From NCBI RefSeq assembly GCF_004298145.1, contig NZ_SCRH01000014.1:1-64000 (forward strand): DNA of 64,000 bases, given 5' to 3'. Below are positions 25,278-34,206 of the stretch, piece by piece. A program made the translations under genes and the position numbers. The number at the start of each line of letters is the position of its first letter. Position 1 is the stretch's first letter. The notes under the pieces are model-generated. The model did not search any database, was not told the origin of the DNA, and saw only the letters and a list, made by a program, of their open reading frames with translations. This DNA is from Mycobacterium sp. Lineage in GTDB: Bacteria; Actinomycetota; Actinomycetes; Mycobacteriales; Mycobacteriaceae.

Positions 25278-27073
25278 GGTCCGTCCTGCGTGCGGTGGAT
25301 CAGCAGTCCCGCCAGGTCTCCGTCGGCACGCCAGTGCTGCAGGATGTCGGCGTACTCGGTGGGTGCGCCGAAGAAGAAGCTGCCCTGCCGCGTCTTGGCG
25401 TCGGCCTTTCCCTCCCGGTTGTAGTAGCCGGGTGTACACGTCTTGGCGCGCTCCGCGCTCGCCGTCGACCGCGCCACCACCGTGTCGACCCAGGCGGCTT
25501 CGGCGCCGGGTGAGGCCTCGAGCTCGGTGATGCCGCCGGCGAGTGCCGCCGCGATGATCCAGGCGACGTGGGTTGCCTGCACGTCGAGCAGGTAGGGGAA
25601 GTTCACCGTCAGGCCGGCCTGGGCGATGCTCTCGATGAAGCAGTTCGGGAATCCGGTCGTGCACAGGCCTTGGAAGGTGCGCACGCCGTCGTCCCAGTGC
25701 TCGCTCAGCGTCACCCCGTCACGGCCGATCAGGTCGAATCCGGTGCGACGACAGTAGTCGGTGCCCACCTCGAAACCCGTTGCGAAGATGAGGCATTCGA
25801 GTTCGTAGGTCACGCCGTCGACAACCACGCCGGCTTCGGTGATGCGCTGCACCCCACGCCCTTGGGTGTCGACCAGTGTGACGTTGTCACGGTTGAACGT
25901 CTGCAGATACTCGTCGTGGAAGCAGGGTCTTTTGCAGAAGTACCCGTACCACGGTTTGAGCGCCTCGGCGGTAGCGGGATCCGCGACGATCGCGTCGACC
26001 CGTGCCCGGATCTCGTCCATCTTGGCGAAGTCGGCCAGCTCGATGTCGCGGCCACGTTTTTCGGGATCCGCGAGGCCGTCACCGTCGTGACGCATGACCG
26101 GAAGCTTGCGGGTGATGCTCGTCCAGGCATCGGCGACCAGATCCTCGTCGGCTTGGCCGCCGGCGGTGAGGATTTGGAAGTTCTGGATCCGCCGGTGTTG
26201 CCAGCCCGGCCGTAACGCACTGGCCCACTGCGGATCCGTGGCACTATTGGCCCGCACATCCACCGACGACGGCGTGCGCTGGAACACGTAGAGCCGCCCC
26301 GCCGCCGGGCCGAGGTGCGGTACACACTGGATCGCGGTGGCGCCGGTTCCGATGATGCCGACGCGCCGGCCGGCCAGATTCTGCAGGTTCTTCCCGGTGT
26401 AGGCGTAGTCCCAACGGCTGGTGTGGAACGCATGCCCGCCGAACGCGCCGAGTCCCTCGATGCCCGGCAACTTGGGCTTGGCTTGGTACCCGTTGGCCAT
26501 GGACACGAACCTGGCCCGCATTTCGTCGCCCCGGTCGGTGCGGATGATCCAGCGCGATTCGCCTTGGTCCCAACGGATTTCCCGCACGTCGGTGCGCAGG
26601 CAGGCGTCGCGGTAGAGGTCGTAGTGTCGGGCGATGCGCTGGCAGTGGGCGAAGATCTCGGGACCCTTGGCGTACTTTTCGGTGGGGGTGTAGCCGAGTT
26701 CCTCGAGCAACGGCATGTACACGTACGACTCGACGTCACAAGCGATTCCGGGATAGCGGTTCCAGTACCAGGTGCCGCCGACGTCGGCCGCCCTGTCGAT
26801 CAGCCGCACGCTGCGCACGCCGAGCTGGCGTAACCGCGCCCCGGTCAGCAGTCCACCGAACCCGGCGCCGATGATGGCCACATCGACGTCGTCGGTGAGT
26901 GGCTCGCGGGCGAGGTCCCCGTTCGCCCACGGGTCCTCGGCGAACCGGGCGAACGCGCCCGTCATCTCCACGTACTGGGCGACGCCGTCCGCGCGTAAGC
27001 GGCGCGCGCGTTCTTCGGCGTACCGGCGTCGCAGCGCGTCGACGTCGAGGGCCTGGCCAACGGTCTCAGTCAC
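25274..27073 (-). CDS. Baeyer-Villiger monooxygenase (first of pair)
   Basis: 599-residue BVMO of the longer, N-terminally extended type (like steroid and cyclopentadecanone monooxygenases). Motifs are IIGAGFGGLLTG, GTWYWNRYPGIACD, FGGHAFHTSRWD and IIGTGATAIQ. The GTG start follows GAGAGGAAC. The promoter carries ATCAATCGCTTGAT, shared with the TetR-TetR spacer upstream, so one of those repressors probably controls it. Confidence 0.88.
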   Translation of the reverse strand: MTETVGQALDVDALRRRYAEERARRLRADGVAQYVEMTGAFARFAEDPWANGDLAREPLTDDVDVAIIGAGFGGLLTGARLRQLGVRSVRLIDRAADVGGTWYWNRYPGIACDVESYVYMPLLEELGYTPTEKYAKGPEIFAHCQRIARHYDLYRDACLRTDVREIRWDQGESRWIIRTDRGDEMRARFVSMANGYQAKPKLPGIEGLGAFGGHAFHTSRWDYAYTGKNLQNLAGRRVGIIGTGATAIQCVPHLGPAAGRLYVFQRTPSSVDVRANSATDPQWASALRPGWQHRRIQNFQILTAGGQADEDLVADAWTSITRKLPVMRHDGDGLADPEKRGRDIELADFAKMDEIRARVDAIVADPATAEALKPWYGYFCKRPCFHDEYLQTFNRDNVTLVDTQGRGVQRITEAGVVVDGVTYELECLIFATGFEVGTDYCRRTGFDLIGRDGVTLSEHWDDGVRTFQGLCTTGFPNCFIESIAQAGLTVNFPYLLDVQATHVAWIIAAALAGGITELEASPGAEAAWVDTVVARSTASAERAKTCTPGYYNREGKADAKTRQGSFFFGAPTEYADILQHWRADGDLAGLLIHRTQDGP

Positions 27074-27108
27074 GGACTCGAGTTCCTCTCCGTGGCCACG
27101 ACTATATA

Positions 27109-27131
27109 ATCAATCGCTTGATCATATCAAG
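27109..27131. promoter_or_regulatory. TetR-type operator in the monooxygenase promoter
   Basis: ATCAATCGCTTGAT (27109-27122; arms ATCAA/TTGAT, four-base spacer), followed by an overlapping second dyad CTTGAT-CAT-ATCAAG (27117-27131). A related site lies at 27850. They sit 36 bases upstream of the monooxygenase start, next to the TATAAT-like sequence. Confidence 0.6.
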
Positions 27132-27165
27132 GGATGTTCGCGACATCGGCGGCGTTTGCCCGCCG

Positions 27166-27789
27166 CTATGCGCGCCGCTCCGCGGCGAGAAGCGTCCCCC
27201 TGATCAGCGCCTTGGCCGAGGCCAGCGCCGCATGGTAGTCCTCGGCCGGCAGCGTCGCCGCCAACTCGACCAAGCCGTAGATCAGCGCGTAGATCGCCTC
27301 GACGACGCTGTGCCGATCGCCGGCGAGCTCGCCGCCGCGGGAAGCGTCGTCGACGATGCCGTCGATGATTTCGCGGAATGCCCGGAACCCCGGGTTGCCC
27401 GCCTCGTGTGCATCCAGGGCGATGGCGCTTTCCGCCCGGATCACCCACTCGAACGCCGCGAGATCGGGGTACTCGCGCATCAGTCGGCCCGACTCGTCGA
27501 GGACCGCTTCTATTCGCGCGATGGCATCGCCGGGACGGGCGGCCGCCCGACGCAGCCGCGGGACCGCGACGTCGGTCCGCGCCGCCACCGCGGCCTTGAT
27601 CAACTCGGCCTTGTTCGGGAAGTAGTTGTACAGGCTCGCACTGGTCACGCTGGCGGTGCGGGCGATCTCACGGATCGTCGCGTGGGCGTATCCCGCGGAG
27701 GCCACGCACCGCATGGTGGCGACGATGATCCGCTGGCGGGTTTCCTCGCCGCTGGCACCAACCGGGCGTCCGAGTTGCGCCCGTGTCAC
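27166..27789 (-). CDS. TetR-family regulator (paralogue A)
   Basis: 207-residue TetR with HTH ATIREIARTASVTSASLYNYFPNKAELI. GTG start at 27789. The N-terminal half is closely related to the divergent neighbour at 27934 (GRPVGA-GE-TR-RII, GYA-ATIREIAR-A), so the two arose by duplication. It lies just upstream of the monooxygenase operon on the same strand. Which of the two binds the shared site is unknown. Confidence 0.85.
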   Translation of the reverse strand: MTRAQLGRPVGASGEETRQRIIVATMRCVASAGYAHATIREIARTASVTSASLYNYFPNKAELIKAAVAARTDVAVPRLRRAAARPGDAIARIEAVLDESGRLMREYPDLAAFEWVIRAESAIALDAHEAGNPGFRAFREIIDGIVDDASRGGELAGDRHSVVEAIYALIYGLVELAATLPAEDYHAALASAKALIRGTLLAAERRA

Positions 27790-27849
27790 GGGGCCACCTT
27801 CACTGGTCGCATCCTGTCCGTCGGCCGACCGTCCGACACATCGAATATA

Positions 27850-27863
27850 ATCGAGCGATCAAT
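27850..27863. promoter_or_regulatory. TetR-type operator between the two divergent TetR genes
   Basis: ATCGAGCGATCAAT. It shares ATC-R-AGCGAT-Y-R-AT with the reverse complement of the site at 27109-27122. It lies in the 144-base spacer between the divergent TetR genes, overlapping a TATAAT-like sequence. Confidence 0.5.
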
Positions 27864-27933
27864 TTCCCTTGACGGTTTCGGCGCGGAGGTGCGCAGTGCG
27901 TGACCAACGGCCCGGCGGCGGGTGGCGCGCGGC

Positions 27934-28569
27934 ATGGCCGTGACGCCGTCGCAATTGGGCCGGCCCGTCGGCGCCGACGGTGAGTGGACCCGCGCGCGCA
28001 TCATCACCGCGGCGATGCGCCGGGTGGCCGAGGCGGGCTACGCGCGTGCGACGATCCGGGAGATCGCCCGGGCGGCCGATATGACCAGCGGCAGCCTGTA
28101 TCACTACTTTTCGAACAAGTCCGAACTGCTCGAGGCCACCGTCGCCGAAATGGAGCGCACCGCACTCCCCCGGCTGCGTGCCGCTGCCGGGCGGGACGAC
28201 GACGCCGTCGATCGCATCGTGGCGGTGCTCGACGAGTCGAGCCGGTTGATGCGCGACTATCCGTACCTGGCCGCCTTCGAGCGGGCGATCCGGGTGGCAG
28301 GCAACGAGCGCCGCGGCGGCACCCGGGTGCAGTATTCCGGACTGAAAGCGTTGCGCGACATTATCACTGAGATTGTCGGGGAAGCCCACGCGCGCGGGGT
28401 ACTGCCTGCCGGCACCGATCCGGATGCCGCGGTGAATGCGATCCACGCGCTGGCCCGCGGTCTCACGGAACGGGCGGCCAACCTGGGCCCGGAGGCCTAT
28501 GCGGCCACGCTGGCCTCGGCTAAGGGGCTACTGCGGGGAACACTCTTCGCGCGCCCGGCACGGCCGTAG
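27934..28569 (+). CDS. TetR-family regulator (paralogue B)
   Basis: 211 residues from ATG 27934. HTH: ATIREIARAADMTSGSLYHYFSNKSELL. The C-terminal domain also resembles paralogue A (LDESSRLMRDYPYLAAFE-IR, and the end ATLASAKGLLRGTLFA). A start four codons upstream is possible. Divergent from paralogue A over a shared operator. Confidence 0.83.
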   Translation: MAVTPSQLGRPVGADGEWTRARIITAAMRRVAEAGYARATIREIARAADMTSGSLYHYFSNKSELLEATVAEMERTALPRLRAAAGRDDDAVDRIVAVLDESSRLMRDYPYLAAFERAIRVAGNERRGGTRVQYSGLKALRDIITEIVGEAHARGVLPAGTDPDAAVNAIHALARGLTERAANLGPEAYAATLASAKGLLRGTLFARPARP

Positions 28570-28682
28570 CGGTTGCGGAGTTGGCCCCATCGGCTCGGCG
28601 TGTGATCGGTCATCAAAGAGGGGCCCCTCGGGCGCCTGAACGCGGTCATCCACCCCCGCCACGGTTCACGCCGTGAAACCGT

Positions 28683-28748
28683 TCACCCGCGCAATTTTTC
28701 GAGCCCGGCGACGATGAGCCGCAACCCGAAAGCGACCTCGTCGGGCAT
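28683..28748 (-). pseudogene. Possible 3' relic of a TetR-family gene
   Basis: In the 307-base gap after paralogue B, one minus-strand frame reads DEVAFGLRLIVAGLEKLRG and stops. This looks like the last helix of TetR C-terminal domains. Upstream the frame is lost, though another frame carries LLIEYPATGPNA. There is no start. It is a short match and could be chance; the rest of the gap shows nothing. Confidence 0.3.
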
Positions 28749-28876
28749 CGCTCGCGATTGGCCACGCGTTCGGCCCCGTCGCCGGGTACTCGATCAGCAG
28801 GGACACCCATGCGGAGCGGCTGGAAAAGTGGCGGTACGATCCGGATCAACCCCCTTGACAGCGAGGACAATTCGTC

Positions 28877-29437
28877 ATGCTCCTCCCCTTGGCCGCGGAG
28901 CCCTTCACCGCTCCGACCGAGCGCGACATGCTTCCCTCGGAACGACGCGCATTCGTGCGCACCCATCGCACCTGCGTGTTCGGCTACCGCCGACGCGACG
29001 ACGGCCCGGGCATGTCGGTCGTGTACTACATCCCCACCGACACCGACGAATTGCTCGTCTCCACCATGGCCGGCAGGGGCAAGGCCCGCGTGGTCGAACG
29101 TGACGGCAGAGTGAGCCTGTGCGTCCTCGACGAGCGGTGGCCGTTCGCCTATCTGCAGGTCTACGCCGACGCCACCGTCGAGCAGGACCGGGATCTGGCG
29201 GTCGACGTGATGATGGCGGTTGCGGGCCGAATGTCCGGCCGGCCACTCGGTGACGAGGCCCGCCCGCACATCCAGGCGATGTGCGAACGCGAGGACCGCG
29301 TGGTCATCCGCTGCCGCCCCTACTCCACGTACGCGACGCCGCCGCGGCATCTGCACCGCAACGACCAGGCCCGAGAACTGAGCCATTGGGTGTCCGGTGT
29401 GATGCCTTGGGACGCCGCCGATCCGACCGCGGATTGA
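28877..29437 (+). CDS. PPOX-type flavin/F420-binding protein
   Basis: 186-residue split-barrel protein of the pyridoxamine-phosphate-oxidase-like superfamily. The strands PGMSVVYYIPTDTDELLVSTMAGRGKARVVERDGRVSLCVLDERWPFAYLQVYADATV are characteristic. In mycobacteria many such proteins use F420 rather than FMN; the cofactor cannot be decided here. It is convergent with the SRPBCC gene without a gap. Confidence 0.75.
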   Translation: MLLPLAAEPFTAPTERDMLPSERRAFVRTHRTCVFGYRRRDDGPGMSVVYYIPTDTDELLVSTMAGRGKARVVERDGRVSLCVLDERWPFAYLQVYADATVEQDRDLAVDVMMAVAGRMSGRPLGDEARPHIQAMCEREDRVVIRCRPYSTYATPPRHLHRNDQARELSHWVSGVMPWDAADPTAD

Positions 29438-29908
29438 TCACCCCGCGTAGCGATCCCGCAGTTTGGTCAGCGTCGCCTCGATGCCCGAGGCGTTCGCCTT
29501 GGCGAACCCCATCCGCTCGTAGTACCTCAGTTTGTTCTTGAGCGCACCGGCATCGCGGTAGTCGAACGTCTCGGTAACCTGCGTCAGGGTGGGTGAGAGC
29601 GCCTCGAATTCCCACCGCCAGCGGTGACCCACCGGGTGGCGCCATTCGACCACTTCGTTCGGCTGCAGCGCGGTGATCGTGCAGGTGATGCGGTAGGGCA
29701 CACCGAACATCTTCATATTCGTCGAAAACTTCGAGCCCTCAAGGAGTTGCGACGGCATGGCGGCGTTGTCGCGCACCGTGCCCGACCCGTCGAGTTCGTG
29801 GTGCCGCCGCGGATCGGCGACGATGGCATAGAGCTCGGCCGCCGGCGCGGCCACCTCGACCCTGCGACTCACCTGGCGGGGTCCCCGGTCGACGACAGTG
29901 ACGGTCAT
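29438..29908 (-). CDS. SRPBCC/START-fold small protein
   Basis: 156-residue SRPBCC protein: [45 protein letters not shown] strand and a C-terminal helix with [20 protein letters not shown]. It is the same superfamily as 7002-7460 but a different subfamily. Likely binds a hydrophobic ligand; function unknown. Confidence 0.78.
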   Translation of the reverse strand: MTVTVVDRGPRQVSRRVEVAAPAAELYAIVADPRRHHELDGSGTVRDNAAMPSQLLEGSKFSTNMKMFGVPYRITCTITALQPNEVVEWRHPVGHRWRWEFEALSPTLTQVTETFDYRDAGALKNKLRYYERMGFAKANASGIEATLTKLRDRYAG

Positions 29909-29947
29909 TGCGAATCTCCTTTCCGCTACCCGGCAGCGTAATCCCGT

Positions 29948-30913
29948 TCAGTTCCGCGGCTCGGGAAGGCTCGGGTCCCACACCGGCGACGGCTCGAAAC
30001 GCGCCGGCCAGAAGCCGGATTTGGTCAACCGCGCGACCTCTTCGCGCAACACGACCCCGATCTTCGCCGCGAATTCGCGGGGCAGTTCCAGCGCCGAGGT
30101 GGCGGCCACGCCGAGCTGGTGGTTGATCTGGGGTTCGCGGATCGAGGTGCACCGCAGCCGTCCCGCCTCCACGTCGGCGCCGCACGCCGCCAAGGGCAGC
30201 ACCGCGTACCCGAGCCCCGACTCGACCAGGCGCTTGGACACCTCCACCGAATCGGTCGAAAAGCGGGCCGTGATGGCCACTTTGAGGCGAAGTGCGGTGT
30301 TCTCCAACGTGTTTCGAATGCCGGTCTGTGCGCTGGGCATGACCAGCGGTAACTTGGCCAGCTCGGTGAAGCGGATCGGGCTGGCGGGCGAGAGATCCGA
30401 CGCGGGCCCTCCGACCAGCAGGAGGTCCTCGACCACCAGGTGCCGGTAGAAGAGCCGGTCGTCGGAGACCGGGTTGATCACCGCGAGGTCGACCGCGCCT
30501 TTGAGCAGGCGCTGCACCAGATCGTCGGTTTCGGCCACGGCGACGTGGAAATGGACATTCGGGAACGCGGCGCCAAGGCTTGCCAGCAGCGGCGCGGCCA
30601 AGACGCCGGCGGCGGTGGGCACCATGCCGAACAGCAGTCCCCGCTCGATCCGCGCCAACGGCGATCCGGCATACCGGAGGGCGAGCTCCAGCTGACGCAG
30701 CGGCGCGGCCGTCGAGGAGCGCAACCGCTCGCCCTCCTCGGTGAGATGCACGCCCCGCCGGGTCCGCTCGAACAGCGTGATGCCGAGGTCCTCCTCCAAC
30801 AGCCGGATCTGGCGACTCAGCGCCGGCTGGGCAATTCCCAGCACCGCGGCCGCGCGGGTGATCGAGCCCTCCTCCGCGATCCGCAGAAAGTACTTCAGCC
30901 GGTGGGTATCCAT
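29948..30913 (-). CDS. LysR-family regulator
   Basis: 321 residues from ATG 30913. The LysR HTH is MDTHRLKYFLRIAEEGSITRAAAVLGIAQPALSRQIRLLEEDLGITLF. The C-terminal part is a substrate-binding-protein fold. It is divergent from the SDR/sulfotransferase operon starting at 31054 and is its probable activator. The 140-base spacer holds a short GGTA-T-TACC dyad. Confidence 0.88.
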   Translation of the reverse strand: MDTHRLKYFLRIAEEGSITRAAAVLGIAQPALSRQIRLLEEDLGITLFERTRRGVHLTEEGERLRSSTAAPLRQLELALRYAGSPLARIERGLLFGMVPTAAGVLAAPLLASLGAAFPNVHFHVAVAETDDLVQRLLKGAVDLAVINPVSDDRLFYRHLVVEDLLLVGGPASDLSPASPIRFTELAKLPLVMPSAQTGIRNTLENTALRLKVAITARFSTDSVEVSKRLVESGLGYAVLPLAACGADVEAGRLRCTSIREPQINHQLGVAATSALELPREFAAKIGVVLREEVARLTKSGFWPARFEPSPVWDPSLPEPRN

Positions 30914-31053
30914 CGCCTCCACATCTACCAGCCATATAAATGCGGCATGACTGCTTTCCCGAATTGGTATTACCTGCTGGCCGTGATGCCGCCATATCGT
31001 CGACGAGGTGGGGTCGGCGATGCCGTCCCGGTCTGGCTGACGAAAGGTCGACG

Positions 31054-31929
31054 ATGACGGTTCAGGACGATCAGGACTGGGTGCAGCTGCTCGGGTTGGA
31101 TCGGTTGCCGGAGCACATCGTCGGTAAGCGCGTGACCGAACTGATGGACCTGTCCGGCAAGAAGGCCTTCGTCACCGGTGCCGGCGGCGACGGCCTGGGG
31201 CAGGCGATCGCCAACCGGCTGGCCGGCTGCGGCGCCGAGGTGGCGCTCATCGGTCGCACCTTCGAGAAGGTCGAACGCCGCGCGAAGGAAGTCGAGCAGC
31301 GCTGGGGGGTGCGGGCCATTCCCGTCAAAGCCGACATGTCCGACTGGGACCAGGTGCACGGCGCGGTGCGACAAGCCCACCGCGAACTCGGTGGGCTCGA
31401 CATCATGGTGAACAACCCGGTGATGGTCGCCGCCGGCCCTTTCGAGAAGCAGACGAAAGACGAGATCGACTACACGGTGCTGGGCAGCCTGACGATGATG
31501 ATGTATGGGGCGCACGCCGCCCTTGAGCACATGCTCGACCAGGGCTCCGGGAAGATCATCAACATCGGCTCGGTCGGCGGCCGCATCCAGCAGCGCGGGC
31601 TGGTGGTGTACAACGCGTGCAAGGCCGGGGTCATCGGGTTCACCCGAAACCTCGCGCACGAGGTCGCGCTTCGCGGCGTCAACGTCTTGGGCGTGGCGCC
31701 GGGCATCATGATCAAACCGGAGATGCGCCGGTACCTGCTCGACCCTCAGGACGACAAACAACGCGCCGGCCGCGGCGCCATCCAGGAGGCGATCACCCAC
31801 CAGGTCCAGCTGGGGCGCGCCTCGTTGCCCGAGGAAGCCGCCAACATGGTTGCGTTCCTGGCCTCCGAGGCGGCCGATTACCTGTGCGGGCAGACCATTG
31901 ACGTCGCCGGCGGGCAGTGGATGGGCTGA
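31054..31929 (+). CDS. Short-chain dehydrogenase, first gene of LysR-flanked operon
   Basis: 291-residue SDR with an N-terminal extension of about 35 residues before TGAGGDGLGQAIA. NNPV replaces NNAG, NIGSVGG is the serine region and YNACK the active site (YxxxK kept). The ending FLASEAADYLCGQTIDVAGGQW is classical. ATG 31054 follows AGGTCG. It is followed by the sulfotransferase gene after 44 bases. Confidence 0.84.
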   Translation: MTVQDDQDWVQLLGLDRLPEHIVGKRVTELMDLSGKKAFVTGAGGDGLGQAIANRLAGCGAEVALIGRTFEKVERRAKEVEQRWGVRAIPVKADMSDWDQVHGAVRQAHRELGGLDIMVNNPVMVAAGPFEKQTKDEIDYTVLGSLTMMMYGAHAALEHMLDQGSGKIINIGSVGGRIQQRGLVVYNACKAGVIGFTRNLAHEVALRGVNVLGVAPGIMIKPEMRRYLLDPQDDKQRAGRGAIQEAITHQVQLGRASLPEEAANMVAFLASEAADYLCGQTIDVAGGQWMG

Positions 31930-31973
31930 CCACTGCCGCAGTAACTTTCACGAGGGACACCAGGGAGATAGCC

Positions 31974-33134
31974 GTGCCGACAACCGATGAGGTGATGGAT
32001 CAGGCCGCGGCGCAGACCGGCCTCACCGACTTCGGCGACGACTCCTTCACCGAAGGCCTGAACGTCCTGTTGTCCGCGTTGCGCGACGAAGCGCAGCTGA
32101 ATGAACGCGGCGGAGCCTTTCTGCGGCAACGCATCGTGGGCTATCTGTCGCAGCGATTACAGGTCGAGGACTGGTTTCGGCGGCACCCGGAGATCGGCGA
32201 CGTGCCCATCCGTGAACCGCTGGTGGGTCTGGGATTGCCCCGGACCGGATCCACCGCCCTGTCGATGCTGCTGGCCCAGGATCCCGAGGTGCGGTATCTG
32301 CGCCGGTGGGAGTCGGCGCAACCCTGTCCCCCGCCGTCGACGGTGCGGGGTGTCGATCCACGCGTCCCGCCGGACAAGGGGGAGATGATCGGCACCCGCT
32401 ACCACGTTCCCGGCGACACGCACGGCCCCATGGAGTGCCACGAGCTGATGGCGCTCGATTTCAAGTCGCACATTTTTCAGTCGTTCGCCGAAATCCCCTC
32501 GTACTCAACGTGGCTGGTGCAGTACGCCGACCTCACCCCAACGTTTCGCTACCAGCGCCGCGTGATGCAACTCCTGCAGTGGGGTGAACCGGAGCGGCCG
32601 TGGCGGTTGAAATGCCCGTCACACGTGTTGTGGCTCGACGCCCTGGACGCGGCGTTCCCCGACGCGCGATTCGTGATGACCCATCGCGACCCCACCGACG
32701 TCCTGTTGTCGGTGGCCGATCTGTATGCGGACATCATCGGGTCGTTCAACACCCGGATCGACCGCCGCTACATCGGTCGGCTCAACGTCGAGCATTGGTC
32801 GCTGGGCATGGAGCGGGCGCTGGATTTTCGCGCCGCCGGCGCTGACGATCGCTTCTACGACATCGACTTTCGCGCCATGCAGGCCGGCCCCATCGGCGAG
32901 GTCGCCGGGCTGTACGCCTGGCTAGGGGTCCCGGTGTCCGCCGAGTTCGAAGCGCGGATGCGCAGTTGGTGGGGGCACGCCGCCTCCGAGCGTGAGCCGA
33001 GCTCGCACGCCGACCCGGTGGAGTTCGGTATCGATCTCGACGACGTTCGCCCCCGGTTCGCCCGCTATGTGGACAGCGCGCGGCGGTGGACGCGGCATCC
33101 AAACGTAAGGAGCGAGAAGAGCAATGGCTGTTGA
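31974..33134 (+). CDS. Sulfotransferase-fold protein
   Basis: 386 residues from GTG 31974 (AGGGAG upstream). The PAPS 5'-phosphosulfate loop appears as GLPRTGSTALSML, and the 3'-phosphate region as RFVMTHRDPTDVLLS. This family in mycobacteria is large and mostly uncharacterised. Substrates are presumably hydroxylated lipids or sterols. It overlaps the next start by 11 bases, so translation is coupled. Confidence 0.85.
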   Translation: MPTTDEVMDQAAAQTGLTDFGDDSFTEGLNVLLSALRDEAQLNERGGAFLRQRIVGYLSQRLQVEDWFRRHPEIGDVPIREPLVGLGLPRTGSTALSMLLAQDPEVRYLRRWESAQPCPPPSTVRGVDPRVPPDKGEMIGTRYHVPGDTHGPMECHELMALDFKSHIFQSFAEIPSYSTWLVQYADLTPTFRYQRRVMQLLQWGEPERPWRLKCPSHVLWLDALDAAFPDARFVMTHRDPTDVLLSVADLYADIIGSFNTRIDRRYIGRLNVEHWSLGMERALDFRAAGADDRFYDIDFRAMQAGPIGEVAGLYAWLGVPVSAEFEARMRSWWGHAASEREPSSHADPVEFGIDLDDVRPRFARYVDSARRWTRHPNVRSEKSNGC

Positions 33135-34188
33135 CCTCACCGGCGGTATCGACCCGTCGCGCGAGTATGTGCTGGCGCAACGTCCCAAGGATCCCGAGAT
33201 GCGTGACTCGGTGAGCTTCTGGGTCGTCGACGACCGCGGCGAGATCGGCCTGCCGCGCATCGGAATCGAGGCGGTGGGCGCCAATTGGGACTTCCACGAC
33301 ATTCAAGTCAACGCCGCGTTTCCCGACGGGCGGGTCTACCGGCTGCGCACCAACGGGCCGTCGCTGCCCACCCGCGGGGCCGACGGGCGGCCGACCGTGC
33401 TGGGCGCCGGCGGCCTGGCATTTCAGTGCATCGAACCCTTCGATACCTGGACGATGTCCTACGACGGACCGGCGATACAGACGTCGTCGGCCGACCTGGT
33501 CGACGGCAGGAAGGAGGGCCCCTCGGTCGACATCGGCTTCCATGTCGAAGCGAAGATGGCCGTGCCCCCGTGGGTCCAGGGCGCATTGCAGCGCGACGCC
33601 GGCACCCAGCTCGAAACCACCGCCGTCGGCGAGATCATGGGCGGCCCACGGTATGAGCAATTATTCACCGCCACAGGGGAATTCCGGGTGGCGAACGAGA
33701 GCCACACGTTCACCGGGAGCGGCCTGCGGATCCGCCGTACCGGGGTGCGTAAACTCGCCGGCTTCTGGGGACACTGCTGGCAGTCGGCCGTGTTCGGCAG
33801 CGGCTGTGCCTTCGGCTACATCGCCTACCCGCCACGTCCGGACGGCCGGCCCACCTTCAACGAGGGATTCATCTTCACCGGCGACGGCGGCCTCGTCCCG
33901 GCCCGGGCGATCCGGGCGCCATGGCTGACGCGCCTGCGACCGCTCGGCGAGGACGTTTCGCTGGTGCTTCAGACCGCCGACGGCCTCGTCGAAATCGACG
34001 GTGAGACAGTGTTTTCCACCCACGACATCCAGCACGACGATGACATGTACTCCATGCACGCCCTCAAACAGGAGATGGCCGAGTTCCCCGCCGTCCAGCA
34101 GGCCGGTGTGCGCTACCGATGGGACGGCGAAGAGACATACGGCATGCTGGAACGCTCCAACCCGCTCGACAAGATCGCGCGCGACTGA
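33124..34188 (+). CDS. Uncharacterised beta-rich protein in SDR/sulfotransferase operon
   Basis: 354-residue soluble protein without signal peptide or membrane helix. Predicted strands dominate, with repeated aromatic/His segments (VGANWDFHDIQVNAAFPDGRVYRL, GFWGHCWQSAVFGSGCAFGYIAYP). It may have a lipocalin-like two-barrel fold, as in hydroxysteroid- or carotenoid-acting CrtC/AttH proteins; that is a guess from pattern. It always seems to travel with SDRs in this arrangement here. Function unknown. Confidence 0.6.
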   Translation: MAVDLTGGIDPSREYVLAQRPKDPEMRDSVSFWVVDDRGEIGLPRIGIEAVGANWDFHDIQVNAAFPDGRVYRLRTNGPSLPTRGADGRPTVLGAGGLAFQCIEPFDTWTMSYDGPAIQTSSADLVDGRKEGPSVDIGFHVEAKMAVPPWVQGALQRDAGTQLETTAVGEIMGGPRYEQLFTATGEFRVANESHTFTGSGLRIRRTGVRKLAGFWGHCWQSAVFGSGCAFGYIAYPPRPDGRPTFNEGFIFTGDGGLVPARAIRAPWLTRLRPLGEDVSLVLQTADGLVEIDGETVFSTHDIQHDDDMYSMHALKQEMAEFPAVQQAGVRYRWDGEETYGMLERSNPLDKIARD

Positions 34189-34206
34189 AAGGAACCCACA
34201 CCACAC

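Noticed and set aside
31917..31973. Longer sulfotransferase start
   Set aside because: It would overlap the SDR end; GTG 31974 has a proper AGGGAG.
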